From assembly GCF_002563895.1 (NCBI RefSeq), contig NZ_PDJB01000001.1:3083501-3147500 (forward strand): a DNA stretch of 64,000 bases, given 5' to 3'. This stretch comes from Pseudomonas lurida (GTDB lineage: Bacteria > Pseudomonadota > Gammaproteobacteria > Pseudomonadales > Pseudomonadaceae). The notes beneath the pieces were generated by a model. That model searched no databases, had not been told where the DNA came from, and worked only from the letters and a program-made list of their open reading frames with translations. The position numbers and the translations under genes were made by a program. The first letter of the stretch is position 1, and each line of letters begins with the position of its first letter. Positions 1 through 9,041 of the stretch are shown one piece after another.

Positions 1-198
1 TTCGCCGGCTTCCGCGACGTGGAAAGCAAAGCGTTCTATGGCACCGGTTACCAGGACGTGGCGCACCGCAAGCCAAGCATCGAAAACGCCAAGCGCCTGC
101 TGAACTGGGAGCCGACCGTGGAGATGAGCGAAACCATCGGCAACACGCTGGACTTCTTCCTGCGTGAAGCGATGCTCGAAATCGCGGACAAAAAGTAA
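1..198 (+). CDS. arnA: ArnA, C-terminal fragment (UDP-glucuronate decarboxylase / UDP-L-Ara4N formyltransferase)
   Basis: The reading frame is open from base 1 and ends at TAA 196-198, so only the last 65 codons are in the window. The fragment reads like the end of the C-terminal NAD-dependent decarboxylase domain ([20 protein letters not shown], then a terminal amphipathic helix) of the bifunctional ArnA enzyme. ArnA oxidatively decarboxylates UDP-glucuronic acid and N-formylates UDP-4-amino-4-deoxy-L-arabinose in the cytoplasm. The assignment rests mainly on context: arnD starts on the last base of the stop (TAATG), in the usual arnA-D-T-E-F order. The formyltransferase half and the start lie outside the window. 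Confidence 0.9.
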   Translation, partial: FAGFRDVESKAFYGTGYQDVAHRKPSIENAKRLLNWEPTVEMSETIGNTLDFFLREAMLEIADKK

Positions 199-1082
199 TG
201 GAGGCAGGTCTTCGCATCGACGTCGACACCTACCGTGGCACCCGTGAAGGCGTGCCGCGGTTGCTCGAAACCCTGGACGAAGCCGGGGTCAAAGCGACGT
301 TCTTCTTCAGTGTCGGGCCGGACAACATGGGGCGCCACTTGTGGCGCCTGATCCGCCCGCAGTTCCTGTGGAAGATGCTGCGTTCCAATGCCGCCGGCCT
401 GTATGGCTGGGACATCCTGCTGGCCGGCACCGCCTGGCCGGGCAAGCCGATTGGCCGTGACCTGGGGCACCTGATGCGCCAGGCCAGGGCGGCCGGGCAT
501 GAAGTCGGCCTGCATGCCTGGGATCACCACGGCTGGCAAGCCAATACCGGGCGCTGGAGCGAGGCTCAACTGGTCGAGCAGATCCGCCGTGGGGTCGACA
601 CCCTGAGCGACATCCTTGGCGAACGTGTCGACTGTTCAGCGGCCGCCGGTTGGCGCGCCGACGAACGCGTGGTGCATGCCAAGCAAGGTTTCAACTTTCG
701 CTACAACAGCGATTGCCGGGGCACCAGCCTGTTTCGTCCTACCCTGGCCGATGGCAGCGCGGGCACCCCACAAATTCCGGTAGACCTGCCAACCTTCGAC
801 GAAGTCGTCGGGCCGGTGGTGGCTGCCAAAGACTTCAACGGGTTCATCCTCGACCGCTTTGCCGAGTCGAAGCTCAACGTCTATACGATCCACGCAGAAG
901 TAGAAGGGATTCTGATGGCCAATGATTTTCGCCAATTGCTTGCCCAGGCAGGGCAGCGTGGCATCGACTTCAAGCCCCTGGGCGACCTGTTGCCCGCCGA
1001 CCTGACCACCCTGCCCCAGCAACAGCTGGTGCGCGGCGCCTTGCCCGGCCGGGAAGGTTGGCTCGGAGTGCAGCAGGCATGA
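198..1082 (+). CDS. arnD: 4-deoxy-4-formamido-L-arabinose-phosphoundecaprenol deformylase
   Basis: A 294-aa protein of the polysaccharide-deacetylase (NodB) superfamily. It removes the formyl group from undecaprenyl-phosphate-L-Ara4FN at the inner membrane, making the donor for lipid A modification. The N-terminus shows the family metal-site motif ([17 protein letters not shown], with the DVDTYRG aspartates), followed by [16 protein letters not shown] and [15 protein letters not shown] with the His-rich zinc ligands. Length matches the family (about 295-300 aa). The ATG at 198 overlaps the arnA stop by one base, which fixes the start and implies translational coupling. Its own stop overlaps the arnT start (ATGA). 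Confidence 0.96.
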   Translation: MEAGLRIDVDTYRGTREGVPRLLETLDEAGVKATFFFSVGPDNMGRHLWRLIRPQFLWKMLRSNAAGLYGWDILLAGTAWPGKPIGRDLGHLMRQARAAGHEVGLHAWDHHGWQANTGRWSEAQLVEQIRRGVDTLSDILGERVDCSAAAGWRADERVVHAKQGFNFRYNSDCRGTSLFRPTLADGSAGTPQIPVDLPTFDEVVGPVVAAKDFNGFILDRFAESKLNVYTIHAEVEGILMANDFRQLLAQAGQRGIDFKPLGDLLPADLTTLPQQQLVRGALPGREGWLGVQQA

Positions 1083-2740
1083 TCCGCCGTTGGGCCCTGC
1101 CCCTGCCCCTGCTCCTGTTGGCATTTGGCGTGTTTTACCTGCTGCCGCTGGCCACTCACGGCCTGTGGATTCCAGACGAAACCCGTTATGCGCAGATCAG
1201 CCAGGAAATGCTGCTGACAGGCAAGTGGGCCTCGCCGCACTTCATGGGTATTCGCTACTTCGAGAAGCCCGCCGCAGGCTACTGGATGATCGCGCTGGGC
1301 CAGGCGATCTTCGGGCAGAACCTGTTCGGCGTGCGGTTTGCGTCGGCGCTGAGCACCGGCCTGAGCATCCTGCTGGTGTATCTGGTCAGCCGCCGCTTGT
1401 GGAATGACCCGCGCAAGCGCCTGGTCAGTACTGTGCTCTACATGAGTTTTGCCAGCGTCGCGGCCCTGGGCGGTTATGCCAACCTCGATCCGCAGTTCAC
1501 CTTCTGGGTGAACCTGACCGGCGTGGCCCTGTGGTTTTGCTTTGACAGCACCACGCGCAGCGCTCGCCTGGGGGCCTGGGCATTGCTGGGCCTGGCCTGT
1601 GGCATGGGTTTCATGACCAAGGGCTTCCTGGCCTGGTTGCTGCCGGTGCTGATCGCCCTGCCCTACGCGATCTGGCAGAAGCGTTTACGTGAGCTGTTGG
1701 GCTACGGCCTGGTTGCCGTGGCGGTCGCGATTGCGGTCAGCTTGCCGTGGGCGCTGGCGGTTCATCTGCAAGAGCCCAACTACTGGAACTTCTTCTTCTG
1801 GCACGAGCATATCCAACGCTTTGCCGGCGACGACGCCCAGCACGCCGAACCGTTCTGGTATTACCTGCCGTTGCTGGTCGCGTTCAGCCTGCCGTGGGTG
1901 GCCCTGTTGCCGTCTACCTTCAAACAGGCGTGGCGCGACAAGCGCAACGTAAAAATCGGTTTTGTATTGCTGTGGCTGTTGATGCCGCTGGCGTTTTTCA
2001 GCTTGGCCAAGGGCAAGCTGCCCTCCTACATCATGCCGTGCCTGCTGCCACTGGCCCTGCTGATGGGCAACACCCTGGCCGACAAACTGGCCGAGGGCCG
2101 CTACCGGGCATTGCGTATCAACGGCTGGCTGAACCTCGTTATTGGCGTAGTGGTGCTGCTGGCGTTGAGCTGGTTCCAACTCAAGAAGCCGGTGTACGAA
2201 CACGGTCAGGAAACCCTCAGCCTGGTGCTGGTGTTCACCTTCCTGTTCGGCTGGATCCTGGTCAACCTGTTGCAGGCCGCACAGCCGTTGCGCCTCTGGG
2301 CAGCGCCGGTGCTCGGCAGTTGGCTCATGGTGGCGTTGTTGCCGGCGGCGTTGCCGCATTCGGTGGTCTACAACAAGACTCCTGACCAGTTCATCATCGA
2401 CCACCTGGCGGAACTGCGCCCCGCCACTGCCTTGCTGAGCAATGACCTGGGGGCGGCATCGGCGCTGTCGTGGCGCCTGGCGCGTCCTGACGTGACGCTC
2501 TACAACACCATCGGCGAAGTCAAATACGGTCTCGCCTATCCCGATGCCGGCCATCACAAGGTGGATATCACCCAGGTCCAGCAGTGGATGAGCCAGGCGC
2601 GGCAAAAAGGCCCGGTCGGCGTGGTGATGCGCGTCAAGGGCGACGATGAGCGTGCCGAAGTCGCGTTGCTGCCCACCGACGGTCAGCGCTATGAACAAGG
2701 CAATATCGTGATCCTGATCTTCCCGCAGGTGACGCCATGA
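1079..2740 (+). CDS. arnT: Undecaprenyl phosphate-alpha-L-Ara4N transferase (lipid A aminoarabinosyltransferase)
   Basis: A 553-aa polytopic inner-membrane glycosyltransferase (GT39/GT83-like) that moves L-Ara4N from undecaprenyl phosphate to lipid A phosphates on the periplasmic side, giving polymyxin and cationic-peptide resistance. The N-terminal membrane helix is followed by the characteristic first periplasmic loop [17 protein letters not shown], whose Asp-Glu is essential in the family, and then [11 protein letters not shown]. Many hydrophobic segments and a soluble C-terminal domain follow. I chose the ATG at 1079 because it overlaps the arnD stop as ATGA; an upstream in-frame TTG at 1058 is less likely. 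Length is typical of Pseudomonas ArnT. Confidence 0.96.
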   Translation: MIRRWALPLPLLLLAFGVFYLLPLATHGLWIPDETRYAQISQEMLLTGKWASPHFMGIRYFEKPAAGYWMIALGQAIFGQNLFGVRFASALSTGLSILLVYLVSRRLWNDPRKRLVSTVLYMSFASVAALGGYANLDPQFTFWVNLTGVALWFCFDSTTRSARLGAWALLGLACGMGFMTKGFLAWLLPVLIALPYAIWQKRLRELLGYGLVAVAVAIAVSLPWALAVHLQEPNYWNFFFWHEHIQRFAGDDAQHAEPFWYYLPLLVAFSLPWVALLPSTFKQAWRDKRNVKIGFVLLWLLMPLAFFSLAKGKLPSYIMPCLLPLALLMGNTLADKLAEGRYRALRINGWLNLVIGVVVLLALSWFQLKKPVYEHGQETLSLVLVFTFLFGWILVNLLQAAQPLRLWAAPVLGSWLMVALLPAALPHSVVYNKTPDQFIIDHLAELRPATALLSNDLGAASALSWRLARPDVTLYNTIGEVKYGLAYPDAGHHKVDITQVQQWMSQARQKGPVGVVMRVKGDDERAEVALLPTDGQRYEQGNIVILIFPQVTP

Positions 2741-3084
2741 TCACCTTGCTGTTGTTACTGAGTGCCTGCCTGCTGACCTGCATGGGCCAGGTCTCGCAGA
2801 AATTTGCCGTGGAAAGCTGGCGCGACCTGCCTGACGGCTGGGCGTTGAAGCTGCGTTCGCCGTGGTTGTGGTTGGCGCTGGTGTGCCTGGGCCTGGGCCT
2901 ATTGGTGTGGCTGCTGGTGCTGCAACGCCTTGAAGTGGGCATTGCCTACCCCATGCTCAGCCTGAATTTTGTGCTGGTCACCCTGGTGGCGCGGTTTGTC
3001 TTCCGTGAGCCCGTCGACGGCCGTCATTGGCTGGGTGTGGCGCTGGTGATCGGCGGTGTCGTGCTGCTGGGGCGCCACGTATGA
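2737..3084 (+). CDS. arnE: ArnE subunit of undecaprenyl phosphate-aminoarabinose flippase
   Basis: A 115-aa small multidrug-resistance-like membrane protein with four predicted hydrophobic segments. With ArnF it is thought to flip undecaprenyl-phosphate-L-Ara4N across the inner membrane. Features seen are the N-terminal helix [18 protein letters not shown], the family-type segment [19 protein letters not shown], and the loop [19 protein letters not shown]. The start ATG overlaps the arnT stop by four bases (ATGA), and the stop overlaps arnF in the same way. Identity is supported jointly by size, topology and its place between arnT and arnF. Confidence 0.93.
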   Translation: MITLLLLLSACLLTCMGQVSQKFAVESWRDLPDGWALKLRSPWLWLALVCLGLGLLVWLLVLQRLEVGIAYPMLSLNFVLVTLVARFVFREPVDGRHWLGVALVIGGVVLLGRHV

Positions 3085-3494
3085 GCCGGGTCCAAGGCTT
3101 TGCCCTGGCCCTGGGCAGCGTCGGCCTGGTCAGTGTCGCCCAACTGGGCATGCGCTGGAGCATGACACGCCTGCCGCTGCCCAACGAATGGCTGGACGCG
3201 TTCACCCACAACAGCATCGACCTGGGCGCCCTCGGTGTAGTGACCCTGGCGATCCTGGCCTATGCGCTGTCGATGCTCTGCTGGCTCGGCGCGCTGAAGC
3301 ACTTGCCGCTGGGTCGCGCCTATTCGTTGTTGAGCATCAGCTACGCCCTGGTGTACTTGCTGGCGGCCAGCCTGCCGGTGTTCAACGAACATTTCTCCGT
3401 TTCAAAAACCTTGGGGGTGGCGCTTGTCATCCTCGGTGTGCTGATCATCAACTCTCGTCGTGCTAGCGCTACAACTTCCAGGAATGCCCCATGA
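3081..3494 (+). CDS. arnF: ArnF subunit of undecaprenyl phosphate-aminoarabinose flippase
   Basis: A 137-aa SMR-like membrane protein, the partner of ArnE. The sequence begins [18 protein letters not shown] and shows four hydrophobic stretches, including [19 protein letters not shown] and a final helix [15 protein letters not shown]. ArnF is normally slightly longer than ArnE, as here. The start at 3081 is fixed by the ATGA overlap with the arnE stop; a longer in-frame reading from 3027 would run through arnE in another frame and is rejected. The stop overlaps the ugd start as ATGA, extending the coupled operon. Confidence 0.92.
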   Translation: MSRVQGFALALGSVGLVSVAQLGMRWSMTRLPLPNEWLDAFTHNSIDLGALGVVTLAILAYALSMLCWLGALKHLPLGRAYSLLSISYALVYLLAASLPVFNEHFSVSKTLGVALVILGVLIINSRRASATTSRNAP

Positions 3495-4882
3495 AAATCA
3501 GTGTATTTGGTAGTGGTTACGTCGGTCTGGTACAGGCCACCGTATTAGCCGAAGTCGGTCACGATGTCATCTGCATGGACGTCGACCAGAACAAGGTCAG
3601 GCTGCTGCAGCAAGGCCACGTGAGCATTTTCGAGCCGGGGCTGGCGGCCATGGTGAAGGAGAATCTGGAGAGTGGGCGCCTGCATTTCACCTTTGACGAG
3701 CAGTTGGCCGTTGAACACGGCGAAGTGCTGTTCATCGCCGTAGGGACGCCTTCGGATGAAGACGGTTCGGCTGACCTCAAGTACGTGCTGTCGGTGGGCG
3801 ATGCGGTCGCTCGCCACCGTAAGCAGCCGGTGATCCTCGTGGAGAAATCCACCGTGCCCGTCGGCACCGGCGACACCCTGCGCGCCCATATCGAAAGAGC
3901 CCTGCACCTGGCCGGCCGGCACCTGGAGTTCGATATCGTCTCCAACCCGGAATTCCTCAAGGAAGGCTCGGCCGTTGCCGACTGCCGCCGCCCAGACCGC
4001 ATTATCATCGGCTGCGAGCGTGAAGAGGTGCGCGACGTGATGCGCGACCTGTACGCGCCCTTCAACCGCAACCATGACCGCATCATCTTCATGGACCTGC
4101 GCAGCGCCGAGCTGACCAAATACGCCGCCAACTGCATGCTCGCCACCAAGATCAGCTTTATCAACCAGATCGCCGAGCTGGCTGAACACCTGGGGGCGGA
4201 TATCGAAGCCGTGCGCCTGGGCATCGGCGCCGACTCGCGCATCGGTTACCACTTTATCTACCCCGGCTGCGGCTACGGCGGCTCGTGCTTCCCCAAGGAC
4301 ATGCGCGCCCTGATCCACAGCGCCAAGCAGGCCAACTGCTCCAGCGACCTGCTTGAAGCGGTGGAAGCCATCAACCAGCGCCAGAAGAGCAAGCTGTTCG
4401 AACGCATCAATGCGTTCTTCCACGGCAACCTGCGCGGCAAGACCTTTGCCTTGTGGGGCCTGGCGTTCAAGCCCAACACCGATGACATGCGTGATGCGCC
4501 CAGCCGTGTGCTGATGGAAGCCCTGTGGGCCGCCGGTGCCAACGTGCGCGCCTTCGACCCGGAAGCCATGCAGGAAACCCAGCGTATCTATGGCGATGAT
4601 CCACGGCTGATGCTGATGGGCACGCCGGAATCCACCCTGGGCGGCGCCGATGCGCTGATCGTCTGCACGGAATGGCAGCAGTTCAAGGCACCGGACTTCG
4701 ACCTGATCCACCAGCGCCTGAAAACCCCGGTGATCTTTGACGGTCGCAACCTTTACGACGGCGAGCGCCTGGCGCGCAAAGGCTTCCACTACTACCCGAT
4801 CGGCCGTGGCGACTCCTGCCAGTTGCCAATTCCCCAGCAGCAGTGGGTGGCTCACGTGGCAGAACAGGTCGTGGAAGCCTGA
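3491..4882 (+). CDS. ugd: UDP-glucose 6-dehydrogenase
   Basis: A 463-aa cytoplasmic enzyme that oxidises UDP-glucose twice with NAD+ to UDP-glucuronate, the substrate of ArnA. It therefore supplies the pathway encoded immediately upstream. Visible features are the N-terminal Rossmann motif [18 protein letters not shown], the [13 protein letters not shown] segment, [12 protein letters not shown], and the catalytic loop [12 protein letters not shown], with the nucleophilic cysteine at about residue 266. The UDP-binding C-terminal domain contains [18 protein letters not shown]. It is last in the strictly overlapping arn series (ATGA with arnF). Galactose- or GDP-mannose-dehydrogenase alternatives are less likely given the context. 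Confidence 0.96.
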   Translation: MKISVFGSGYVGLVQATVLAEVGHDVICMDVDQNKVRLLQQGHVSIFEPGLAAMVKENLESGRLHFTFDEQLAVEHGEVLFIAVGTPSDEDGSADLKYVLSVGDAVARHRKQPVILVEKSTVPVGTGDTLRAHIERALHLAGRHLEFDIVSNPEFLKEGSAVADCRRPDRIIIGCEREEVRDVMRDLYAPFNRNHDRIIFMDLRSAELTKYAANCMLATKISFINQIAELAEHLGADIEAVRLGIGADSRIGYHFIYPGCGYGGSCFPKDMRALIHSAKQANCSSDLLEAVEAINQRQKSKLFERINAFFHGNLRGKTFALWGLAFKPNTDDMRDAPSRVLMEALWAAGANVRAFDPEAMQETQRIYGDDPRLMLMGTPESTLGGADALIVCTEWQQFKAPDFDLIHQRLKTPVIFDGRNLYDGERLARKGFHYYPIGRGDSCQLPIPQQQWVAHVAEQVVEA

Positions 4883-4885
4883 TAC

Positions 4886-6508
4886 GTGAACAAAGTCCAA
4901 CCGCCCCTGTTAACGCCAACGATTCGCCGCCAATCCCTCGGGCTGGGGTTGCTGGCGCTGTTGCTGTTCATCGCCGGCAGCTGGCACCAGGCGATCATTG
5001 GCTTCGACTCACGCTTCGTGCTGTTCGCCCAGGAAATGCTGCGCCATGGGCCGGGCTTCTTTCCCACCACCTATGGGCAGCCCTACGCGGATTACCTGGC
5101 GACATCCACGGTGCTGACCTGGCTGCTGTCATTGCCCCTGGGTCAGGTCACCAGTCTCACGGCCTGGCTGCCCACGGCGATGGCATCGGCGTCGATCGTG
5201 GTCCTGGTGTATCGGCTCACGGCGCCCTACTCCCCGCGCTGGGGCCTGCTGAGCATTGCGATGCTGTTGCTGAGCAGTAGCTTTATCAGCGAAACCCGTG
5301 CGGTGTCCCTCGACCAGATGCTGGCCGCCATCGCGCTGGCCGTGTTCTACCTGGGTTATGCCCATGACCATTTCGGGGCGGGCAAACGCCTGCACTGGCT
5401 TTACCTGCTATTGATCGTCGGTTTTGCGATCCGTGGGCCCATTGGCCTGGTGGTGCCTACCGGCGTGCTGTGCAGCTATTACCTGATCAACCGGCAATGG
5501 CGCCAGCTGTTGAGCTTCGGCTTACTGGCACTGGCGTTGCTGGTGGCGTGTGTTGGCCTGCTGTTGCTGATGGCCAAGCTGAGCGGCGGAGAGAGCTTCA
5601 TGCAGGACGTGATCCGCATGCAGTTCCTTGGCCGGATGGATGGCAGCGAAGGCTCCAGCGGCGTGCTGTATTACTTCACCAGTTCCCTGGGCAACTACGC
5701 CATGGCTTATCCGATGGCACTGTTGGTGCTGCTGGCGATGGTGGTCAGCGGGCGACGTGCACCGGGGCCCGCGTTGCAGTTGGTGTGGTACTGCGCGGCC
5801 GCAGGTTTGCTGGTCATGGTTGGCCTGTCGATTCCCCAGGCAAAAAAGGCGCGCTATGTGTTGCCCATGTTGCCGATGGCCGCGATCATCGCAGCGTACC
5901 CGTTCCAGGTGGTGCACGGGCGGTTCTTTGCCTGGCTGCGTGGGCTGATACTGGGTATCTGGACGGTGTTGCCGGGGCTATTGATCGCCGGATTACTGCT
6001 GGCACGTCCGCGCTATCCGGAACAATTGAGCCATCTCGGCGCGGTGTTCGCGCTGCTGGGTGCACTGCAGGCCCTGGCACTGTTGACGCTGTTCAAAGCA
6101 CGCCTGCGCCCGGGCGGGCCCGCCGTGGCTGCCGTACTGGCCGTATGGGCGACCTTTATCCTGGTGGTCGAGCCGCTGGAGCGCAGTGTCTATGACACCC
6201 GCACCTTTACCCTGCAGGTGCATGAGCACGTGATGCAACAACGCGCGCCGGTGGTTTTGCACGGCCTGGGCAAAGACGCCAAGGCGATCAAATACATGGT
6301 CAACCTCGACTGTGACCAGGTGCCATTGTTTACCCAGCAAGCGGCTGACCTGAAGCCGATTCAAGGTCCCGCCTGGCTGGTCATGAGCGAAGCGGACTAC
6401 GAAGCCTTGCAAGACCCGCGCTTTCGCGCCATCACCCCAACCCTGGCCGGTGAGTTCGACCGCAACCCTTATGTGCTGCTGCACCTGACCAAGCCCGCGC
6501 AACCCTGA
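4886..6508 (+). CDS. ArnT-like polytopic glycosyltransferase (GT39-type), specificity unknown
   Basis: A 540-aa integral membrane protein with about ten or more hydrophobic segments, resembling the PMT/ArnT group. The first external loop reads IIGFDSRFVLFAQEML, analogous to the Asp-containing loop of ArnT but without the PDETRYA sequence, and YGQPYADYLATSTVLTWLL follows. A soluble C-terminal segment begins near residue 435. The GTG start at 4886 lies three bases after the ugd stop and has GGAAG upstream, so it is probably co-transcribed with arn. I infer that it adds a sugar from a polyprenyl-phosphate donor to a cell-envelope acceptor. The substrate cannot be read from the sequence. Confidence 0.7.
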   Translation: MNKVQPPLLTPTIRRQSLGLGLLALLLFIAGSWHQAIIGFDSRFVLFAQEMLRHGPGFFPTTYGQPYADYLATSTVLTWLLSLPLGQVTSLTAWLPTAMASASIVVLVYRLTAPYSPRWGLLSIAMLLLSSSFISETRAVSLDQMLAAIALAVFYLGYAHDHFGAGKRLHWLYLLLIVGFAIRGPIGLVVPTGVLCSYYLINRQWRQLLSFGLLALALLVACVGLLLLMAKLSGGESFMQDVIRMQFLGRMDGSEGSSGVLYYFTSSLGNYAMAYPMALLVLLAMVVSGRRAPGPALQLVWYCAAAGLLVMVGLSIPQAKKARYVLPMLPMAAIIAAYPFQVVHGRFFAWLRGLILGIWTVLPGLLIAGLLLARPRYPEQLSHLGAVFALLGALQALALLTLFKARLRPGGPAVAAVLAVWATFILVVEPLERSVYDTRTFTLQVHEHVMQQRAPVVLHGLGKDAKAIKYMVNLDCDQVPLFTQQAADLKPIQGPAWLVMSEADYEALQDPRFRAITPTLAGEFDRNPYVLLHLTKPAQP

Positions 6509-6652
6509 CGACGGCCCCAGCACAGAAAACTCCTACATAGCTTTGCGTAATAGCTGGTGCCATTTCTCTTCCCGGCGTCCAAAACCCGGCTGTAAACTCG
6601 CCCAGCTGGTGCGGTATTCATTCACCGCCACAGGTCATGGATTACAACAAGG

Positions 6653-6907
6653 ATGTTGGAGGAGAACGCCGTGCCAGAGGATGTTTCGCTTGATCGCCCT
6701 GCTTTCTCGGCCCGTGCCGACGTGTATCTGGGCTACGTGCCCATGCCGTCGCTGGACCGACTGATGGGGTTGCGCGACATCCTGGTGGCATTGAAGGGCC
6801 CGCTCGCCAGTGAGCCAGGGCTACGGGAAAACCTGCAAAGACGCGTTATGGATGAAGAATTCCATAATCGCGTGCTCGGCAGGCTGTGCTGTTCGGTTTC
6901 GGTTTAG
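6653..6907 (+). CDS. Small conserved-looking hypothetical protein
   Basis: An 84-aa soluble protein. The ATG at 6653 follows a short AAGG-like site. The sequence is acidic and contains DVYLGYVPMPSLDRLMGL, a stretch that looks structured, but I recognise no domain, signal peptide or membrane helix. It stands alone between the glycosyltransferase and an HPP-family gene. The last eight residues (RLCCSVSV) look unlike the rest, and the true 3' end may have been altered. No function is proposed. Confidence 0.5.
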   Translation: MLEENAVPEDVSLDRPAFSARADVYLGYVPMPSLDRLMGLRDILVALKGPLASEPGLRENLQRRVMDEEFHNRVLGRLCCSVSV

Positions 6908-7018
6908 TCCCTTTATAGTTCATTATTTTTGCACTCAAGCCTCATTAATATGCATTGGCAGCCTGTTACGCAGGTCGGCACACTGCAGGGGTTCCTTCCC
7001 CCAAATGTTGGAACGTTC

Positions 7019-7056
7019 AAAGGGCTTCTCCGGGCAACCAGACAAGCCTTTTTTTT
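7019..7056 (+). terminator. Possible Rho-independent terminator
   Basis: An imperfect stem (AAAGGGCTT pairing with AAGCCTTT, one bulge) closes on a run of T residues ending near 7056. It lies about 110 bases after the small hypothetical gene and just before the HPP-family gene. It could end either that transcript or an unannotated short RNA starting near 6920. Weak evidence. Confidence 0.35.
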
Positions 7057-7082
7057 GCCCGCTGTTAACGGATTCTCCTTCA

Positions 7083-7793
7083 ATGCTCGCTCGCTGGTTC
7101 CCCGCTGCTATTAACACCCGCCCCTCCGAATGGAGCCGTGCCGCGATCGGCATGGCCCTGGGTACCCTGTTCAGTGTCTGGCTCTGTTCCCAAGTGTTCG
7201 GCATGGAGGTGGCCCTGCACCTGCTCGGCCCCCTAGGCGCTTCGGCAGTGTTGTTGTTTGCGGTGTCGTCGGGAGCGTTGGCGCAGCCCTGGTCGATCAT
7301 CGGCAGCTACCTGTGTGCCGGGGTCGTGGCGTTGCTGGTGGCCCGCGTCCTTGGGCCTTCCTTGAGCGGCGCCTGCCTCGCGGCGGGGATGACGGTGATA
7401 CTGATGTGTTGGCTGCGGTGCCTGCATCCGCCGGCAGGTGGCCTGGCCATGACGCTGGTGTTGGCCGACCCTGCGTCCGCCGCCCTGGGGTGGTATGAAT
7501 TGGGCGCAGTGCTGCTCGGTGCGGGTGCCCTGTTGAGTTGTGCACTGGCTTACAACAATGCCACTCGCACGCGTTATCCGAAGGGGGCTGCTGAAGCACC
7601 GGCGATTATCGTGACCCACCCTGAAGCTGGGCCAGACCCTGCAATCACGGCAGCTGATTTGAAGCTGGCGCTCGCCGAAATGGAGCAGTTCTACGACGTG
7701 GAACCCACGGAGCTGGAGCAACTGATCCATGCCGCGCAAACTCACGCCAAGCGGCGTAGCATTGGTGAAGTGCTGGCAAGCCGAGTTGCCTGA
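7083..7793 (+). CDS. HPP-family integral membrane protein
   Basis: A 236-aa protein. The N-terminal two thirds carry four or five hydrophobic helices with the HPP-family signature LGPLGASAVLLFAVSSGALA and, later, CLHPPAGGLAMTLVL, in which the His-Pro-Pro motif that names the family is visible. The C-terminal tail of about 75 residues is hydrophilic and helical (AITAADLKLALAEMEQFYDV). Some HPP proteins have been linked to nitrite transport in chloroplasts and cyanobacteria; the role in pseudomonads is not established. The ATG at 7083 is chosen because the hydrophobic domain starts soon after it, although a much longer upstream reading frame is open. Confidence 0.8.
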   Translation: MLARWFPAAINTRPSEWSRAAIGMALGTLFSVWLCSQVFGMEVALHLLGPLGASAVLLFAVSSGALAQPWSIIGSYLCAGVVALLVARVLGPSLSGACLAAGMTVILMCWLRCLHPPAGGLAMTLVLADPASAALGWYELGAVLLGAGALLSCALAYNNATRTRYPKGAAEAPAIIVTHPEAGPDPAITAADLKLALAEMEQFYDVEPTELEQLIHAAQTHAKRRSIGEVLASRVA

Positions 7794-7934
7794 GCGCCTC
7801 TTTTACTCCCTGCATAAATGCAAAAACGACCTGCATGATTCCGGGTTGTACTGGGCAAATTTGCACTGGTACGATCATGAGATGGTTCGTCCCCGAACAT
7901 CTTGATAAAGAACAATAAAAGCAGGGAGTTATCG

Positions 7935-9038
7935 ATGACTGCTCAGGTTTCAACCGAGGCAAGCCACGCAGAAACACTTCAGGACGAAGTCCTCGCCGAG
8001 GTCCGCAACCATATCGGCCACCTCACCCTCAACCGCCCCGCTGGCTTGAATGCCATTACCCTGCAGATGGTGCGCAGCCTGGCGTCCCAGCTGCAGGCAT
8101 GGGCGGATGATCCGCAGGTGTATGCCGTGGTCCTGCGCGGGGCTGGCGAAAAAGCCTTTTGTGCCGGCGGCGATATCCGGTCGCTGTACGACAGCTTCAA
8201 GAACGGCGACACCCTGCACCAGGATTTTTTCGTCGAGGAATACGCACTGGACCTGGCCATCCACCATTACCGTAAACCGGTTGTGGCACTGATGGACGGG
8301 TTTGTCCTGGGCGGCGGCATGGGGCTGGTACAAGGCGCGGATTTGCGCGTGGTGACCGAGCGCAGTCGCCTGGCGATGCCGGAAGTGGCCATCGGTTACT
8401 TCCCCGATGTGGGCGGCAGTTATTTCCTGCCGCGTATTCCCGGTGAGCTTGGGATTTACCTGGGGGTCACCGGGGTGCAGATCCGGGCCGCCGATGCCCT
8501 GTATTGCGGGCTGGCCGACTGGTACCTCGACAGCACCAGGCTCGCCGACCTCGATCAGAAGCTCGATCGCCTGCAATGGCACGACGCGCCGCTCAAGGAC
8601 CTGCAAGGCGTGCTCGCCAAGCTGGCGGTACAACAATTGCCCGATGCGCCGCTGGCGGCCTTGCGCCCTGCGATCGACCACTTTTTCGCGTTGCCGGATG
8701 TACCAAGCATCGTCGAGCAACTGCAGCAAGTCACTGTGGCCGACAGCCATGAATGGGCGCTGACCACCGCCCGCCTGATGCAGACGCGCTCGCCCCTGGC
8801 CATGGCCGTTACCCTGGAGATGTTACGCCGCGGCCGCCGCCTGCCCCTGGAGCAGTGTTTTGCCCTGGAGTTGCACCTGGACCGTCAATGGTTCGAACGC
8901 GGTGACCTGATCGAAGGTGTCCGCGCGCTGATTATCGATAAGGACAAGAGCCCGCGCTGGAACCCGCCGACCCTGCATGGGCTGGCCCTCAGCCACGTGG
9001 AGAGCTTTTTTCATCACTTCGAGAAGGTTGCGAACTAA
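7935..9038 (+). CDS. 3-hydroxyisobutyryl-CoA hydrolase-like enoyl-CoA hydratase/isomerase family protein
   Basis: A 367-aa crotonase-fold enzyme. The long form and the motifs GGGMGLVQGADLRVVTERS and IGYFPDVGGSYFLPRIPG are those of HIBYL-CoA hydrolase (HIBCH), which splits 3-hydroxyisobutyryl-CoA in valine breakdown. The oxyanion-hole segment AFCAGGDIRSLYDS is present. The ATG at 7935 has AGGGAG upstream. It is followed after three bases by an acyl-CoA dehydrogenase gene, which supports a role in valine (isobutyryl-CoA) catabolism. A plain enoyl-CoA hydratase is the main alternative; the extra 100 C-terminal residues argue for the hydrolase. Confidence 0.85.
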   Translation: MTAQVSTEASHAETLQDEVLAEVRNHIGHLTLNRPAGLNAITLQMVRSLASQLQAWADDPQVYAVVLRGAGEKAFCAGGDIRSLYDSFKNGDTLHQDFFVEEYALDLAIHHYRKPVVALMDGFVLGGGMGLVQGADLRVVTERSRLAMPEVAIGYFPDVGGSYFLPRIPGELGIYLGVTGVQIRAADALYCGLADWYLDSTRLADLDQKLDRLQWHDAPLKDLQGVLAKLAVQQLPDAPLAALRPAIDHFFALPDVPSIVEQLQQVTVADSHEWALTTARLMQTRSPLAMAVTLEMLRRGRRLPLEQCFALELHLDRQWFERGDLIEGVRALIIDKDKSPRWNPPTLHGLALSHVESFFHHFEKVAN

Positions 9039-9041
9039 GCC

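Noticed and set aside
3545..4900. A 451-codon minus-strand frame opposite ugd
   Set aside because: Shadow of the ugd gene, whose motifs are unambiguous.
6810..7082. A longer N-terminus for the HPP-family protein starting at 6810
   Set aside because: This would overlap the small upstream gene and the hairpin; the added residues are not membrane-like and have no family counterpart.
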